64,000 nt of DNA from the NCBI GenBank assembly GCA_934316845.1, contig CAKRDZ010000014.1:1-64000 (forward strand), written 5' to 3'. This document shows positions 45,081 to 53,525 of this stretch, piece by piece (within the stretch, counting starts at the first letter, position 1; each line of letters starts with the position of its first letter). The DNA is from an uncultured Eubacterium sp. Its GTDB lineage: Bacteria > Bacillota > Clostridia > Lachnospirales > Lachnospiraceae. The notes beneath the pieces were generated by a model that had not been told where the DNA came from, did no database searches, and saw only the letters and a program-made list of their open reading frames with translations. The position numbers were made by a program, and so were the translations under genes.

Positions 45081-46174
45081 AAGAATTTTTAGAACAGCAC
45101 AAATTGGATGCGATCCTTGTCCAGACTCCTGCCAATATGCGCAATATCAGCGGATTTACCGGAGAGGGACTGGTTTATACATCCAAAGAAGACGCCTGGA
45201 TCCTTACGGATTCCCGCTATACGATCGCGGCGGCAGAGGAGAGCAGGGGATTTGAGGTGCTGGAGTATAAGAAAAATATCCGGCAGTATCTTGTGGAAAA
45301 AATAGTAAATGAGCATCCGGAACTGGCAGCAAAACCGTTTCGTATCGGCTTTGAAGATGCCGTCATGACAGTGGAGACGTACCGGACGTTCGAGGCTTTG
45401 TTTGAAAAGATGAATCTGAAACAGTGGGAACTGGTTCCACTGCATAAAAAATTGGATAAAATGCGTCAGGTCAAAACGCCGGAAGAAATTGAATCCATCA
45501 AAAAAGCCGAGGCGATCGGAGATGAAGCATTTACAAAAATTGTAAAATTCTTAACCAAATGCTATCGTGAAAAAAAACCCGTGACGGAAAAGCAGGCAGC
45601 CGCGCATATTGAATTTTATATGCGGGATGCCGGAGCAGAGGGAACGAGCTTTGATACGATCGCGGCAAGCGGGATCCATTCTTCGATGCCTCATGCCGTG
45701 CCGACGGATAAAGTGTTAGAAGAGGGCGATTTCCTGACGATGGATTTTGGCTGCCTGGTCAATGGATATTGTTCCGATATGACGCGTACGATCGTGTACG
45801 GCAGAGCCGATGATAAGCAGAAGGAAATTTACGATGTCGTACTGCAGGCGCAAATGGCGGCGATTCAGGCGATCAAGCCGGGGATGACGGGCAGAGAGGT
45901 CGATGCCATTGCCCGTAATATCATAACAGAGGCAGGGTATGGAGAGTGCTTTGGACACGCTCTCGGACATAGTGTAGGACTTGAAATCCACGAGACACCA
46001 TGCTTTTCCAAACGGGAAGAAAGTGTCATCAAGCCGGGAATGGTCATTACGGTAGAACCCGGAATCTATGTAGAAGGATTTGGCGGAGTACGTATCGAAG
46101 ATGTCGTCGTGATCACGGAAGATGGCTGCGAAGACATCACACATTCCCCAAAAGAAAGGATGGAAATACAATGA
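45077..46174 (+). CDS. pepP: Xaa-Pro aminopeptidase (M24 family)
   Basis: 365 residues. A creatinase-like N-terminal domain is followed by the pita-bread fold with metal ligands in TMDFGCLVNGYCSDMTRT, the His of GHALGHSVGLEIHETP and Glu residues in VITVEPGIYVEG and VRIEDVV. It removes N-terminal residues ahead of proline. Translation is linked to yqeG (ATGA) and to the next gene (ATGA). Confidence 0.93.
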   Translation: MKEFLEQHKLDAILVQTPANMRNISGFTGEGLVYTSKEDAWILTDSRYTIAAAEESRGFEVLEYKKNIRQYLVEKIVNEHPELAAKPFRIGFEDAVMTVETYRTFEALFEKMNLKQWELVPLHKKLDKMRQVKTPEEIESIKKAEAIGDEAFTKIVKFLTKCYREKKPVTEKQAAAHIEFYMRDAGAEGTSFDTIAASGIHSSMPHAVPTDKVLEEGDFLTMDFGCLVNGYCSDMTRTIVYGRADDKQKEIYDVVLQAQMAAIQAIKPGMTGREVDAIARNIITEAGYGECFGHALGHSVGLEIHETPCFSKREESVIKPGMVITVEPGIYVEGFGGVRIEDVVVITEDGCEDITHSPKERMEIQ

Positions 46175-47406
46175 CAAACAGACCTAAGATCTGTATCCCG
46201 GTCACTGCGGTAACACGGGATGAGATTACGGATACCGCGCGGCGATTTGCCACCCTTCCGGCAGAAATGGTGGAATGGCGTGTGGACTTTTTTGCAGGAT
46301 ATGAAAGAGAGATTCCGGCAGTAACAAAGGAACTGAAAGAAATACTTGGAACCAAAGAATTGATAACGACGATCCGCACGACACACGAAGGCGGCGAAAG
46401 CAACGGAGACCGGTTCCCATACAAAGAGACAATCTGTAAAATTTTGGAAGATGGAAAGACGGATTATATCGACGTCGAGATCCATCGAGGAAAAGAAATC
46501 GTATCCGCGGTTGTTGCGGAAGCAAAAGTGAATGGAGTAAAGGTGATCGGCTCGTATCATAATTTTGAAAAAACACCATCGGAAGAAGAACTGACTGCCA
46601 TTTTGGAAGAGGCACGTGAACTTGGTGTGGATATCGGGAAAGCAGCCTGTATGCCGGCAGGAACTGACGAAGAGCAGTGGGAAGATGTCATGCGGCTTCT
46701 CTCTGCTACCGAGAAGATGAGCGCGGCATATCCGGAGTTTCCGTTGATTACGATGAGCATGGGAAAAGCCGGCGAGATGTCAAGATTATATGGCGGTCTG
46801 TATGGATCGACGGTATCTTTTGGCTGTGCCGGAAAGGCTTCTGCACCGGGGCAGATCGAGTTGGAAGATATGACGTCAGTATTTGATAAGATTTATGCCG
46901 GAGGAGACCAGATCAGTCTGATCGGGTTTATGGGTGTGGGAAAATCTACGATATCCCGTAGACTTCATGAACTTACCGGCCGTCCGGAAGTGGATACGGA
47001 TAAGCGCATCGTGGAAGAACAGGGATGTCCGATCTCCCAGATTTTTGAGGAAAAAGGCGAGGAGTATTTTCGCCGGTTAGAGACAGACCTCATCGATGAA
47101 CTGGGAACTCTTCCGCCGGGAATCATTTCCTGTGGCGGCGGAATGGCACTTCGCGATATCAATGTAAAAAAACTGCGTGCGATCGGAAACATTGTACTGC
47201 TGACGGCGACGCCGGAGACTATCTATGAAAGAGTAAAAGACAGCACGGACCGTCCGCTTTTAAATGGCAATATGAATGTGCCTTACATCCGCCAGCTGAT
47301 GGAAAAACGCCGCCCGTTTTATGAAAAGGCAGCGACGATCCGGGTAGCGACCGATGGGAAGACGGCGACGGAGATTGCGGAAGAAATTATAGAAAAATGC
47401 AAATAA
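46171..47406 (+). CDS. aroD-aroK: Fused 3-dehydroquinate dehydratase (type I) and shikimate kinase
   Basis: 411 residues. Residues about 1-240 are type I dehydroquinase: MVEWRVDFF, ELITTIRTTHEGGES, and the Schiff-base lysine region PLITMSMGKAGEMSRL. From about 248, LIGFMGVGKSTISRRL (P-loop), EVDTDKRIVEE, and SCGGGMALR are shikimate kinase. The chain thus catalyses two steps of the shikimate pathway, third and fifth; the fourth enzyme (AroE) is not nearby. ATG at 46171 overlaps pepP by four bases. The frame is open upstream to 46000, but that part is pepP sequence in another frame. Confidence 0.93.
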   Translation: MTNRPKICIPVTAVTRDEITDTARRFATLPAEMVEWRVDFFAGYEREIPAVTKELKEILGTKELITTIRTTHEGGESNGDRFPYKETICKILEDGKTDYIDVEIHRGKEIVSAVVAEAKVNGVKVIGSYHNFEKTPSEEELTAILEEARELGVDIGKAACMPAGTDEEQWEDVMRLLSATEKMSAAYPEFPLITMSMGKAGEMSRLYGGLYGSTVSFGCAGKASAPGQIELEDMTSVFDKIYAGGDQISLIGFMGVGKSTISRRLHELTGRPEVDTDKRIVEEQGCPISQIFEEKGEEYFRRLETDLIDELGTLPPGIISCGGGMALRDINVKKLRAIGNIVLLTATPETIYERVKDSTDRPLLNGNMNVPYIRQLMEKRRPFYEKAATIRVATDGKTATEIAEEIIEKCK

Positions 47407-47430
47407 TATCAATTCTATGGAAAGTTTTTC

Positions 47431-47459
47431 TTGAAAAAATGTTTCAAATATAATAAAAT
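47431..47459 (+). promoter_or_regulatory. Likely promoter of efp
   Basis: TTGAAA at 47431-47436, 17 bases, TAAAAT at 47454-47459; an overlapping TATAAT at 47449 lacks a good -35. The leader to efp is about 75 bases. Confidence 0.55.
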
Positions 47460-47539
47460 AGTGAGTAGATATATTGCTTTTATCAAGAACAATACTTGCA
47501 GAGGAGTTCTGCATATAGAAAATTTTAGGAGGAACTGTT

Positions 47540-48097
47540 ATGATTTCAGCAGGAGATTTTAAAAACGGATTGACAATTGAGATTGATGGTGTCGTATACC
47601 AGATTCTTGAATTCCAGCACGTAAAACCAGGAAAAGGTGCAGCATTCGTACGTACAAAATTGAAAAATGTAGTGGATGGTGGAGCTGTAGAAAGAACTTT
47701 CCGTCCAAATGAAAAATATCCTCAGGCTCATATCGACAAGAAAGATATGCAGTATCTGTATTCTGAGGGAGATATGTATAACTTCATGGATATGGAGACA
47801 TACGATCAGATCGCTTTGCCGGAAGAGACCGTAGGCGATGCTATGAAATTTGTAAAAGAAAATGATATGGTTAAGATGGTTTCTTACAAAGGAAATATCT
47901 TCTCCGTAGAGCCACCGATGTTCGTAGAATTGGAAGTAACAGAGACAGAGCCTGGTGTAAAAGGCGACACTGCTACAAACGTTACTAAACCGGCTACGGT
48001 TGAGACAGGTGCTCAGGTAAATGTACCGATTTTCGTAAATCAGGGTGACAAGATCCAGATCGACACACGTACCGGTGAATATTTGAAACGAATCTAA
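47540..48097 (+). CDS. efp: Translation elongation factor P
   Basis: 185 residues, normal length. MISAGDFKNGLTIEIDGVVYQILEF opens the KOW-like domain, and VKPGKGAAFVRTK carries the lysine (K32-type position) that rescues ribosomes at polyproline runs; the two OB domains end with IDTRTGEYLKR. No modification genes (epmA/B, ymfI-like) are visible nearby. AGGAGG precedes the ATG; a terminator follows. Confidence 0.96.
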   Translation: MISAGDFKNGLTIEIDGVVYQILEFQHVKPGKGAAFVRTKLKNVVDGGAVERTFRPNEKYPQAHIDKKDMQYLYSEGDMYNFMDMETYDQIALPEETVGDAMKFVKENDMVKMVSYKGNIFSVEPPMFVELEVTETEPGVKGDTATNVTKPATVETGAQVNVPIFVNQGDKIQIDTRTGEYLKRI

Positions 48098-48122
48098 TTT
48101 AATGGATAGAAATTAGAACGAT

Positions 48123-48157
48123 AACCCTCTTTACCATGTTTTGGTAAGGAGGGTTTT
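48123..48157 (+). terminator. Rho-independent terminator after efp
   Basis: AACCCTC, one mismatch, TTACC pairs with GGTAA and GAGGGTT around a short loop, followed by TTTT. Confidence 0.88.
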
Positions 48158-48239
48158 GATATTAACGGAAAAGAGAAGTCAGATAAAGCAACAAGACGTA
48201 GTAATCAATACCATGATGACGTGGTTTTAATTGCTACGA

Positions 48240-48268
48240 TTGACAAATAAATCGGGCTATTTTATAAT
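48240..48268 (+). promoter_or_regulatory. Perfect consensus promoter of fabH
   Basis: TTGACA at 48240-48245, exactly 17 bases, TATAAT at 48263-48268. Transcription should start near 48275. Confidence 0.85.
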
Positions 48269-48272
48269 ATTT

Positions 48273-48320
48273 ATAGACGACGGCGAGTATCGCAAAGAGT
48301 GTGGTGGACGCCGTCGCTAT
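48273..48320 (+). promoter_or_regulatory. Stable hairpin at the 5' end of the fabH leader
   Basis: ATAG-A-CGACGGCG (48273-48285) pairs with CGCCGTCGCTAT (48309-48320), 12 pairs with one bulged A, and a 23-base loop. It would form at the very start of the transcript. It may stabilise the mRNA or be a control element; no known riboswitch is recognised. Confidence 0.5.
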
Positions 48321-48359
48321 TATGTATACAAGTATGTTTTGATTTTTTGGAGGATTGAC

Positions 48360-49334
48360 ATGGCTATAAAAATAATTGGAACGGGAAGCTATTTACCGGA
48401 AAATGTGGCGGATAATCATTTTTTATCTACGATTGTGGATACCAATGACGAATGGATCAGCCAGCGTACCGGAATCAAAGAGCGGAGGCTGTCAAGCGGA
48501 AGCAAAGAGGGGACAACCTATATGGCAACACAGGCTGCAATAAATGCGATGGAAGATGCCGGTGTGACGGCGGAAGAAATTGATCTCATCATCGTGGCTA
48601 CGGTTTCGGCAGATACTTATGTACCGAATACTTCCTGTCAGGTGCAAGGAGAGATTGGAGCGATTCGTGCGACCTGCTTTGACTTAAATGCGGCCTGTTC
48701 CGGATTTTTATTTGGCTTGAATACAGCGGATGCGTATCTTGAGACGGGGATGGCAAAGACGGTTCTTGTCATCGGTGCAGAAACATTGTCGCGTGAAGTG
48801 GACTGGTCTGACCGCAGCACGTGTATTTTGTTTGGCGATGGTGCAGGTGCTGCCATTCTTCGTAAAGTGGAAGGAAAAGGCGGTATCCTTGCGAGTGTGA
48901 CCGGTTCTGATGGTACACAGGGCGAGGTGCTTACGTGTAAAGGACGTGGAATCCAGAATCCATTTTACAAGAGCCGCAGAAAGAAAGATTATATTCAGAT
49001 GAATGGACAGGCCGTATTCCGTTTTGCGGTAACAACGGTGCCAAAATACATCAAACAGATTTTGAAAAAGACGAATACGGAAGCAGATGAGATCAAATAT
49101 TTTGTACTCCATCAGGCAAACCGGCGTATTTTGGAATTGATCGCCAAACGTCTTAAAGTAGATATGGATAAGATTCCGATGAATCTGGATCACTATGGAA
49201 ATACGTCATCGGCAAGTATTCCGATCCTTCTTGATGAACTGAATAAAAATGACCTTCTGGAAGAGGGAGACAAATTAATCTTGTCCGGCTTTGGCGGTGG
49301 GCTTACGTGGGGAGCTGTTTTACTTGAATGGTAA
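48360..49334 (+). CDS. fabH: 3-Oxoacyl-ACP synthase III
   Basis: 324 residues. The catalytic triad is clear: Cys in DLNAACSGFLFGL, His in VLHQANRRI, and Asn in YGNTSSASIP. It starts fatty acid synthesis by condensing an acyl-CoA with malonyl-ACP. ATG at 48360 follows GGAGGATTGAC; the longer open frame upstream overlaps the promoter and is rejected. The rest of the fab operon is not here; the next gene is a CobW-like GTPase. It could be a second, specialised FabH. Confidence 0.92.
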   Translation: MAIKIIGTGSYLPENVADNHFLSTIVDTNDEWISQRTGIKERRLSSGSKEGTTYMATQAAINAMEDAGVTAEEIDLIIVATVSADTYVPNTSCQVQGEIGAIRATCFDLNAACSGFLFGLNTADAYLETGMAKTVLVIGAETLSREVDWSDRSTCILFGDGAGAAILRKVEGKGGILASVTGSDGTQGEVLTCKGRGIQNPFYKSRRKKDYIQMNGQAVFRFAVTTVPKYIKQILKKTNTEADEIKYFVLHQANRRILELIAKRLKVDMDKIPMNLDHYGNTSSASIPILLDELNKNDLLEEGDKLILSGFGGGLTWGAVLLEW

Positions 49335-50283
49335 GATTCAGATTGATCTGATCACCGGATTTTTAGGATCCGGGAAGACAACATTTATTAAGAAATATGC
49401 GGCCTATTTTCTGAAACAGGGAAAGAAACTGGGAATTCTGGAAAATGATTTTGGCGCCGTCAATGTGGATATGATGCTTTTGCAGGATGTCATGAGCGAC
49501 TCTTGTGATGTGGATATGATCGCGGGGGCGTGCGACAAGGACTGCCACCGGCGCAGAATGAAGACAAAGCTGATCGCGATGGGAATGCTTGGATATGACA
49601 GAGTGCTGATCGAGCCGTCCGGTATTTTTGATGTCGATGAATTTTTTGATATTTTGCATGAAGATCCGCTCGAACGCTGGTATGAGATTGGCAATGTGAT
49701 CGCCATTGTGGATGCGTCCATGCCGGCAGGAATGTCGAAGGAAGCGGAGTATCTCTTTGCGACGCAGATTGCCTGCGCTGGTCAGATCGTTTTCAGCAAA
49801 TGTCAGGAAACGACGGCAGACCGCATCGAACAGACGATTCATCAGATGAATGCAGCGATGGAACAGTTTGGCTGCAAGCGGCGTTTTCAGAAAGACGAAA
49901 TCTTGTTGAAAAACTGGGAAAAAATGGAAAGTGATGACTTTTTCAAAATCGCATCCTCTGGTTATACGACAGACCGTTTTGCTAAGTTGTGGTTTGAGAA
50001 GGAAGAGGCATTTTCGACGCTGTATTTTATGGAGCCGACGGTTTCTTCGGACAAGGTTTCTGAGATTACGGATCGTATTATGAAGAATCCGGCATGTGGA
50101 AATGTAATCCGTATGAAGGGGTTCTTTAAAACTCCGGAGGGAACCTGGATCGAGTTAAATGCGACGACGGAGAACAAGAAAATAGAGCCGATCAAAGAGG
50201 GCCAGGAAGTGGTTATCGTGATTGGAGAACATTTAGTAGAAGAAGAAATACGAAAATATTTATATGAGGAGCCTGCCCGGTAG
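49324..50283 (+). CDS. CobW/P47K-family GTPase
   Basis: 319 residues. Walker A GFLGSGKTTFIK (12-23), NDFGAVNVD and LIEPSGIFDVDEF fit the COG0523 G3E GTPases, which deliver metals. The family's usual CxCC metal motif is missing; at that place the sequence is GACDKDC (C70 and C74). A C-terminal CobW domain is present (from about 235). TTG at 49324 is chosen because GGGGAG lies ahead and it is the first codon before the conserved strand; a start at 49291 is possible. It overlaps the end of fabH by 11 bases. Confidence 0.78.
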   Translation: MNGKIQIDLITGFLGSGKTTFIKKYAAYFLKQGKKLGILENDFGAVNVDMMLLQDVMSDSCDVDMIAGACDKDCHRRRMKTKLIAMGMLGYDRVLIEPSGIFDVDEFFDILHEDPLERWYEIGNVIAIVDASMPAGMSKEAEYLFATQIACAGQIVFSKCQETTADRIEQTIHQMNAAMEQFGCKRRFQKDEILLKNWEKMESDDFFKIASSGYTTDRFAKLWFEKEEAFSTLYFMEPTVSSDKVSEITDRIMKNPACGNVIRMKGFFKTPEGTWIELNATTENKKIEPIKEGQEVVIVIGEHLVEEEIRKYLYEEPAR

Positions 50284-50347
50284 AGAGCAGGCTTTTCATG
50301 AATCGCAATATGTGCTAGAATGAAAGGTGGAAAGGTTGGTCTTTATT

Positions 50348-50827
50348 ATGAAAAAAGAAGAAAAAACAAATGTAATGCGTGTCTTGGATGCGAAGAAAAT
50401 TTCGTATCAAAGTCATAATTATGTGGATTCCGGCGCGATCAGCGGAACAGAAGTGGCAAAAGCGCTGGGCCAGAACCCGGATGCGGTATTTAAAACATTG
50501 GTTACCGTAAGTAAATCGAAGAAATATTATGTGTTTCTTGTGCCGGTCGAAAAAGAACTGGATCTGAAAAAGGCGGCAGCCTGTGCCGGTGAGAAGAAGA
50601 TAGAGATGCTGAAAACTAAAGAGCTGCTCGGCCTTACCGGATATATTCACGGCGGATGTTCGCCGATTGGCATGAAAAAGTTTTTTCCTACGTTTATCGA
50701 TAAAAGTGCGGCAGAGCAGGAGACAATCTGCTTCAGCGGGGGAAAGATCGGATTTCAGGTGCAGCTGAGTTTAGAGGATCTGAAAAAAGTGATCCGGTTT
50801 GAACTGGCGGATATTGTGGAGGGATGA
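50348..50827 (+). CDS. Cys-tRNA(Pro)/aminoacyl-tRNA deacylase, YbaK/EbsC type
   Basis: 159 residues. VFKTLVTVSKSKKYYVFLVPVE, the lysine-rich centre and GGCSPIGMKKFFPTFID are the YbaK signature. It removes misloaded Cys (or similar) from tRNA-Pro in trans. ATG at 50348 is the likelier start; a GTG at 50327 is in frame but its upstream AAAGG is too close. A hairpin follows the stop by about 28 bases. Confidence 0.9.
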   Translation: MKKEEKTNVMRVLDAKKISYQSHNYVDSGAISGTEVAKALGQNPDAVFKTLVTVSKSKKYYVFLVPVEKELDLKKAAACAGEKKIEMLKTKELLGLTGYIHGGCSPIGMKKFFPTFIDKSAAEQETICFSGGKIGFQVQLSLEDLKKVIRFELADIVEG

Positions 50828-50854
50828 GGAAGAAATAAGTTATAATACCTATTT

Positions 50855-50889
50855 CCCCGGCATAAATTAGTAAAAAACGCCGGGGTTTT
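50855..50889 (+). terminator. Terminator after ybaK whose 3' arm may hold the next gene's ribosome binding site
   Basis: CCCCGGC (50855-50861) pairs with GCCGGGG (50879-50885), then TTTTA. The GGGG of the 3' arm is the only purine-rich site in front of the ATG at 50893, so the hairpin would hide it if transcripts run through. Confidence 0.75.
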
Positions 50890-50892
50890 ATT

Positions 50893-51705
50893 ATGGAACC
50901 AAATTCAATAGAAATAGAAAAAGAAAAACTCATCTTATTTACTAAAGTCGGGGCGGTTGTTCTTACATCATTGCTTCTTTTAGCTGCCAGCATCCATTTT
51001 TATCCGCAGACAGTGGCGACACTGAATACAAAACTCGGACAGGGAATCGCAGCGAAAGAACTGCCAATCTATTGTGTAGATAAAGGGGAGGAAAAGAAGA
51101 TTTCTCTTAGTTTTGATGCTGCGTGGGGAAATGAGGACACCGCTAAAATTTTAGAGATTTTAAAGAAAAACAATGTGCGGGTTACGTTTTTTATGACAGG
51201 TGGCTGGGTTGAAAAATATCCGGATGATGTGAAGGCAATCGCCGCTGCAGGACATGATCTGGGGAATCACAGCGAAAATCACAAGCAGATGTCTCAGCTG
51301 TCAGCGGAGCAGTGTAAGGAAGAGTTGTTGAAACCGCATGAAAAGGTAAAAGCATTGACGGGAAAAGAGATGATCCTCTTCCGGCCGCCGTATGGGGATT
51401 ACAATGACAATCTGATCCGGGTTTGCCGGGAGATTAATTATTATCCGATCCAATGGGATGTAGATTCGCTGGACTGGAAAGATTATGATGCCGATACGAT
51501 CGTGCGCCGCGTCACAGAACACAAACATCTGGGAAATGGTTCCATCATTTTGTGCCACAACGGGGCAAAACATACCGCGGAGGCATTGGACACGATGATT
51601 AAGACGTTGAAAGAAAAAGGATATGAGCTTGTACCAATTTCGGAGTTGATCCTGAAAGACAATTACGAGATCGATACCGAGGGAAGACAGCATAAGGCTG
51701 GATGA
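50893..51705 (+). CDS. Membrane-anchored polysaccharide deacetylase (NodB, PdaB/sporulation type)
   Basis: 270 residues. One N-terminal membrane segment (about 18-38) leaves the catalytic domain outside. NodB motifs are SFDAAWGNEDT (catalytic Asp region), the HxxxH in GNHSENH, FRPPYGDYN, and VDSLDW. The replacement of the second motif-1 Asp by Ala (SFDAAWG rather than SFDDG) is the hallmark of the PdaB/CDA-like sporulation group, as in PdaB. It modifies peptidoglycan, probably in spore cortex. Expression depends on a promoter not clearly seen; TATAAT at 50841-50846 stands alone. Confidence 0.88.
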   Translation: MEPNSIEIEKEKLILFTKVGAVVLTSLLLLAASIHFYPQTVATLNTKLGQGIAAKELPIYCVDKGEEKKISLSFDAAWGNEDTAKILEILKKNNVRVTFFMTGGWVEKYPDDVKAIAAAGHDLGNHSENHKQMSQLSAEQCKEELLKPHEKVKALTGKEMILFRPPYGDYNDNLIRVCREINYYPIQWDVDSLDWKDYDADTIVRRVTEHKHLGNGSIILCHNGAKHTAEALDTMIKTLKEKGYELVPISELILKDNYEIDTEGRQHKAG

Positions 51706-51723
51706 TTTCTGCAATAATAAATG

Positions 51724-51768
51724 TGACTGCCGCGTTGACAGATTAACGTGGCAGTCATTGTATTTTTA
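51724..51768. terminator. Terminator between the deacetylase and DUF3892 genes
   Basis: TGACTGCC and CGTT pair with AACG and GGCAGTCA around an 8-base loop with one mismatch, then a T-rich tail. Both convergent genes end near it. Confidence 0.85.
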
Positions 51769-52080
51769 TTCCATTGTTTTTGATGAGGCAGACGCAGCAG
51801 GAAGGCTGCTGAGATTGTTATTTTCTTCGCCATCCGGCAGCGACTTCAAGTATTCGGTGTCACCACGGTGAGCAATGCCCACGCCCTGAATATCACCGGC
51901 TTTTGCCATAGCGACTCCTTCGCTTTTGCTGACCGTTTTTCCATCGGATAATTGATAACCGGTTATTTTACCGCGTTGTTTTACAATACCTACGATTTCT
52001 TTTGCGTCTGCGGAAGGTTCCGGAATATCGTCTAAAGCCGCCATCGGCAGAGCATTTCGAAAACGTTCATTTTCTTTCAT
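51766..52080 (-). CDS. DUF3892 domain protein
   Basis: 104 residues. The centre EIVGIVKQRGKITGYQLSDGKTVSKSEGVAMAKAGDIQGVGIAHRGDTEYLKSLPD matches the pattern of DUF3892, small proteins of unknown role. The first 25 and last 20 residues are probably unstructured. The start at 52080 has GGAGG upstream; the longer open frame is rejected. It stands alone between convergent and divergent neighbours. Confidence 0.75.
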   Translation of the reverse strand: MKENERFRNALPMAALDDIPEPSADAKEIVGIVKQRGKITGYQLSDGKTVSKSEGVAMAKAGDIQGVGIAHRGDTEYLKSLPDGEENNNLSSLPAASASSKTME

Positions 52081-52175
52081 GTTGAAAACCTCCAAGTTTT
52101 GTTTTAAAATTAGGATATCCGGATTTTGAAGTTTTATGTGCCGGATAAAAATGATAGAGAATAGAGAGCAAAAGA

Positions 52176-53501
52176 ATGAAACACACAAGAGAATTGACAA
52201 AAGGTAATATTTTAATCGGACTGTGGGCATTTGCGGTGCCGCTGATGCTTGGCAACGTGATGCAGCAGTTATACAACCTGGTGGATACCTGGGTGGTCGG
52301 CAAATACATTGGAGAGCAGGCGCTGGCGGCTGTTGGTGCGTCCTATACGCTGATGACATTTTTGACATCGGTGATCCTGGGACTTTGTCTGGGCGCGGGA
52401 GCATTTTTTTCGATGGCATATGGGAAAAAAGACTGGGATGTTTTTCGAAACGGTCTGGTTATGTCTTTTACGACAATCGGCGGGCTGTCGCTGATTGTTA
52501 TGGCTGTGATATATTTATTGATGGATAAAATTATACTATGGCTTCAGGTGCCGCAGGAAACCTTTGCGGATATGCGGACGTATCTGGTATATGTGATGGC
52601 AGGCTTTTTCGCAACATTTTTGTATAATTTCTACGCCAATGTACTGCGCAGCGTGGGAAATTCGGTGGTTTCCCTCGTGTTTTTAGCCATTTCCGTCGTG
52701 CTGAATATCGGACTGGATCTTTTGTTGGTCATCCCGTTTCAGGCGGGTATTGCCGGGGCGGCGGTGGCGACCGTTATCTCGCAGTACATATCCGGGATTG
52801 GGATGGGCTTGTATTTTATGAAAATGTATCCGGAATATCTGCCACAGAGAAAGGATTTCAGATGGGAGGGAACCAATCTGCGGCATATTATGTCATTGTC
52901 AGGATTTACCTGTTTGCAGCAGTCGGTAATGAATTTTGGTATTTTGATGATCCAGGGGCTGGTAAACAGTTTTGGCGCGGTCATAATGGCTGCGTTTGCG
53001 GTGGCGGTAAAAATCGACACGATCGCGTATATGCCGGTGCAGGATTTTGGAAATGCGTTTTCGGTATTTGCCGCACAGAATTTTGGTGCAGGGAAGAGAG
53101 AGCGGATCCGGGAAGGCGTGAAATATGCCGCACTCAGCGTCGTGGTTTTCTGCGTGATCGTAAGTTCGCTGGTCGTTTTCTTTTCGCATTCGCTGATGAA
53201 TTTATTTGTGAATGCCGGGAGTGCTGTATCCGAAGCGGGGGCATGGTATCTTCAGATTGAAGGAGCTTTTTATGTGGGGATTGGAATATTGTTCCTGCTT
53301 TACGGATATTTTCGTGCAGTCAATAAACCGGTTGTATCTGTTATCTTAACGGTGATTTCACTGGGAACAAGAGTAGCGCTGGCGTATGGATTGACGATGA
53401 TCGCCGGTGTGGGAGTGACAGGAATCTGGATCTCGATTCCGATTGGATGGTTTTTAGCAGATTTCGCCGGCATTATTTTTTACCGGCGAAACCAGTTTTG
53501 A
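52176..53501 (+). CDS. MATE-family efflux transporter
   Basis: 441 residues with about 12 hydrophobic segments in two related halves. MLGNVMQQLYNLVDTWVVGKYIGEQALAAVG is the standard MATE N-terminus, and QSVMNFGILMIQGLVNSFG opens the second half. It exports drugs or metabolites with Na or H. The ATG at 52176 has a weak GAGAG upstream. The substrate is not predictable. Confidence 0.92.
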   Translation: MKHTRELTKGNILIGLWAFAVPLMLGNVMQQLYNLVDTWVVGKYIGEQALAAVGASYTLMTFLTSVILGLCLGAGAFFSMAYGKKDWDVFRNGLVMSFTTIGGLSLIVMAVIYLLMDKIILWLQVPQETFADMRTYLVYVMAGFFATFLYNFYANVLRSVGNSVVSLVFLAISVVLNIGLDLLLVIPFQAGIAGAAVATVISQYISGIGMGLYFMKMYPEYLPQRKDFRWEGTNLRHIMSLSGFTCLQQSVMNFGILMIQGLVNSFGAVIMAAFAVAVKIDTIAYMPVQDFGNAFSVFAAQNFGAGKRERIREGVKYAALSVVVFCVIVSSLVVFFSHSLMNLFVNAGSAVSEAGAWYLQIEGAFYVGIGILFLLYGYFRAVNKPVVSVILTVISLGTRVALAYGLTMIAGVGVTGIWISIPIGWFLADFAGIIFYRRNQF

Positions 53502-53509
53502 CATTGGAT

Positions 53510-53522
53510 CCTGAATGGTTAC
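53510..53522. repeat. Solitary end of the palindromic repeat (CCTGAATGGTTAC)
   Basis: Differs in one base from the terminus of the full repeats. It lies eight bases behind the MATE stop and four before the end of the convergent bioY. Confidence 0.5.
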
Positions 53523-53525
53523 GTG

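Noticed and set aside
46000..46170. Upstream extension of the aroD-aroK frame
   Set aside because: The extra residues are basic and low in complexity, overlap pepP in another frame, and the proper start is the ATGA overlap at 46171.
48231..48359. Upstream extension of fabH
   Set aside because: It covers the -35, -10 and leader hairpin; GGAGG stands in front of the ATG at 48360.
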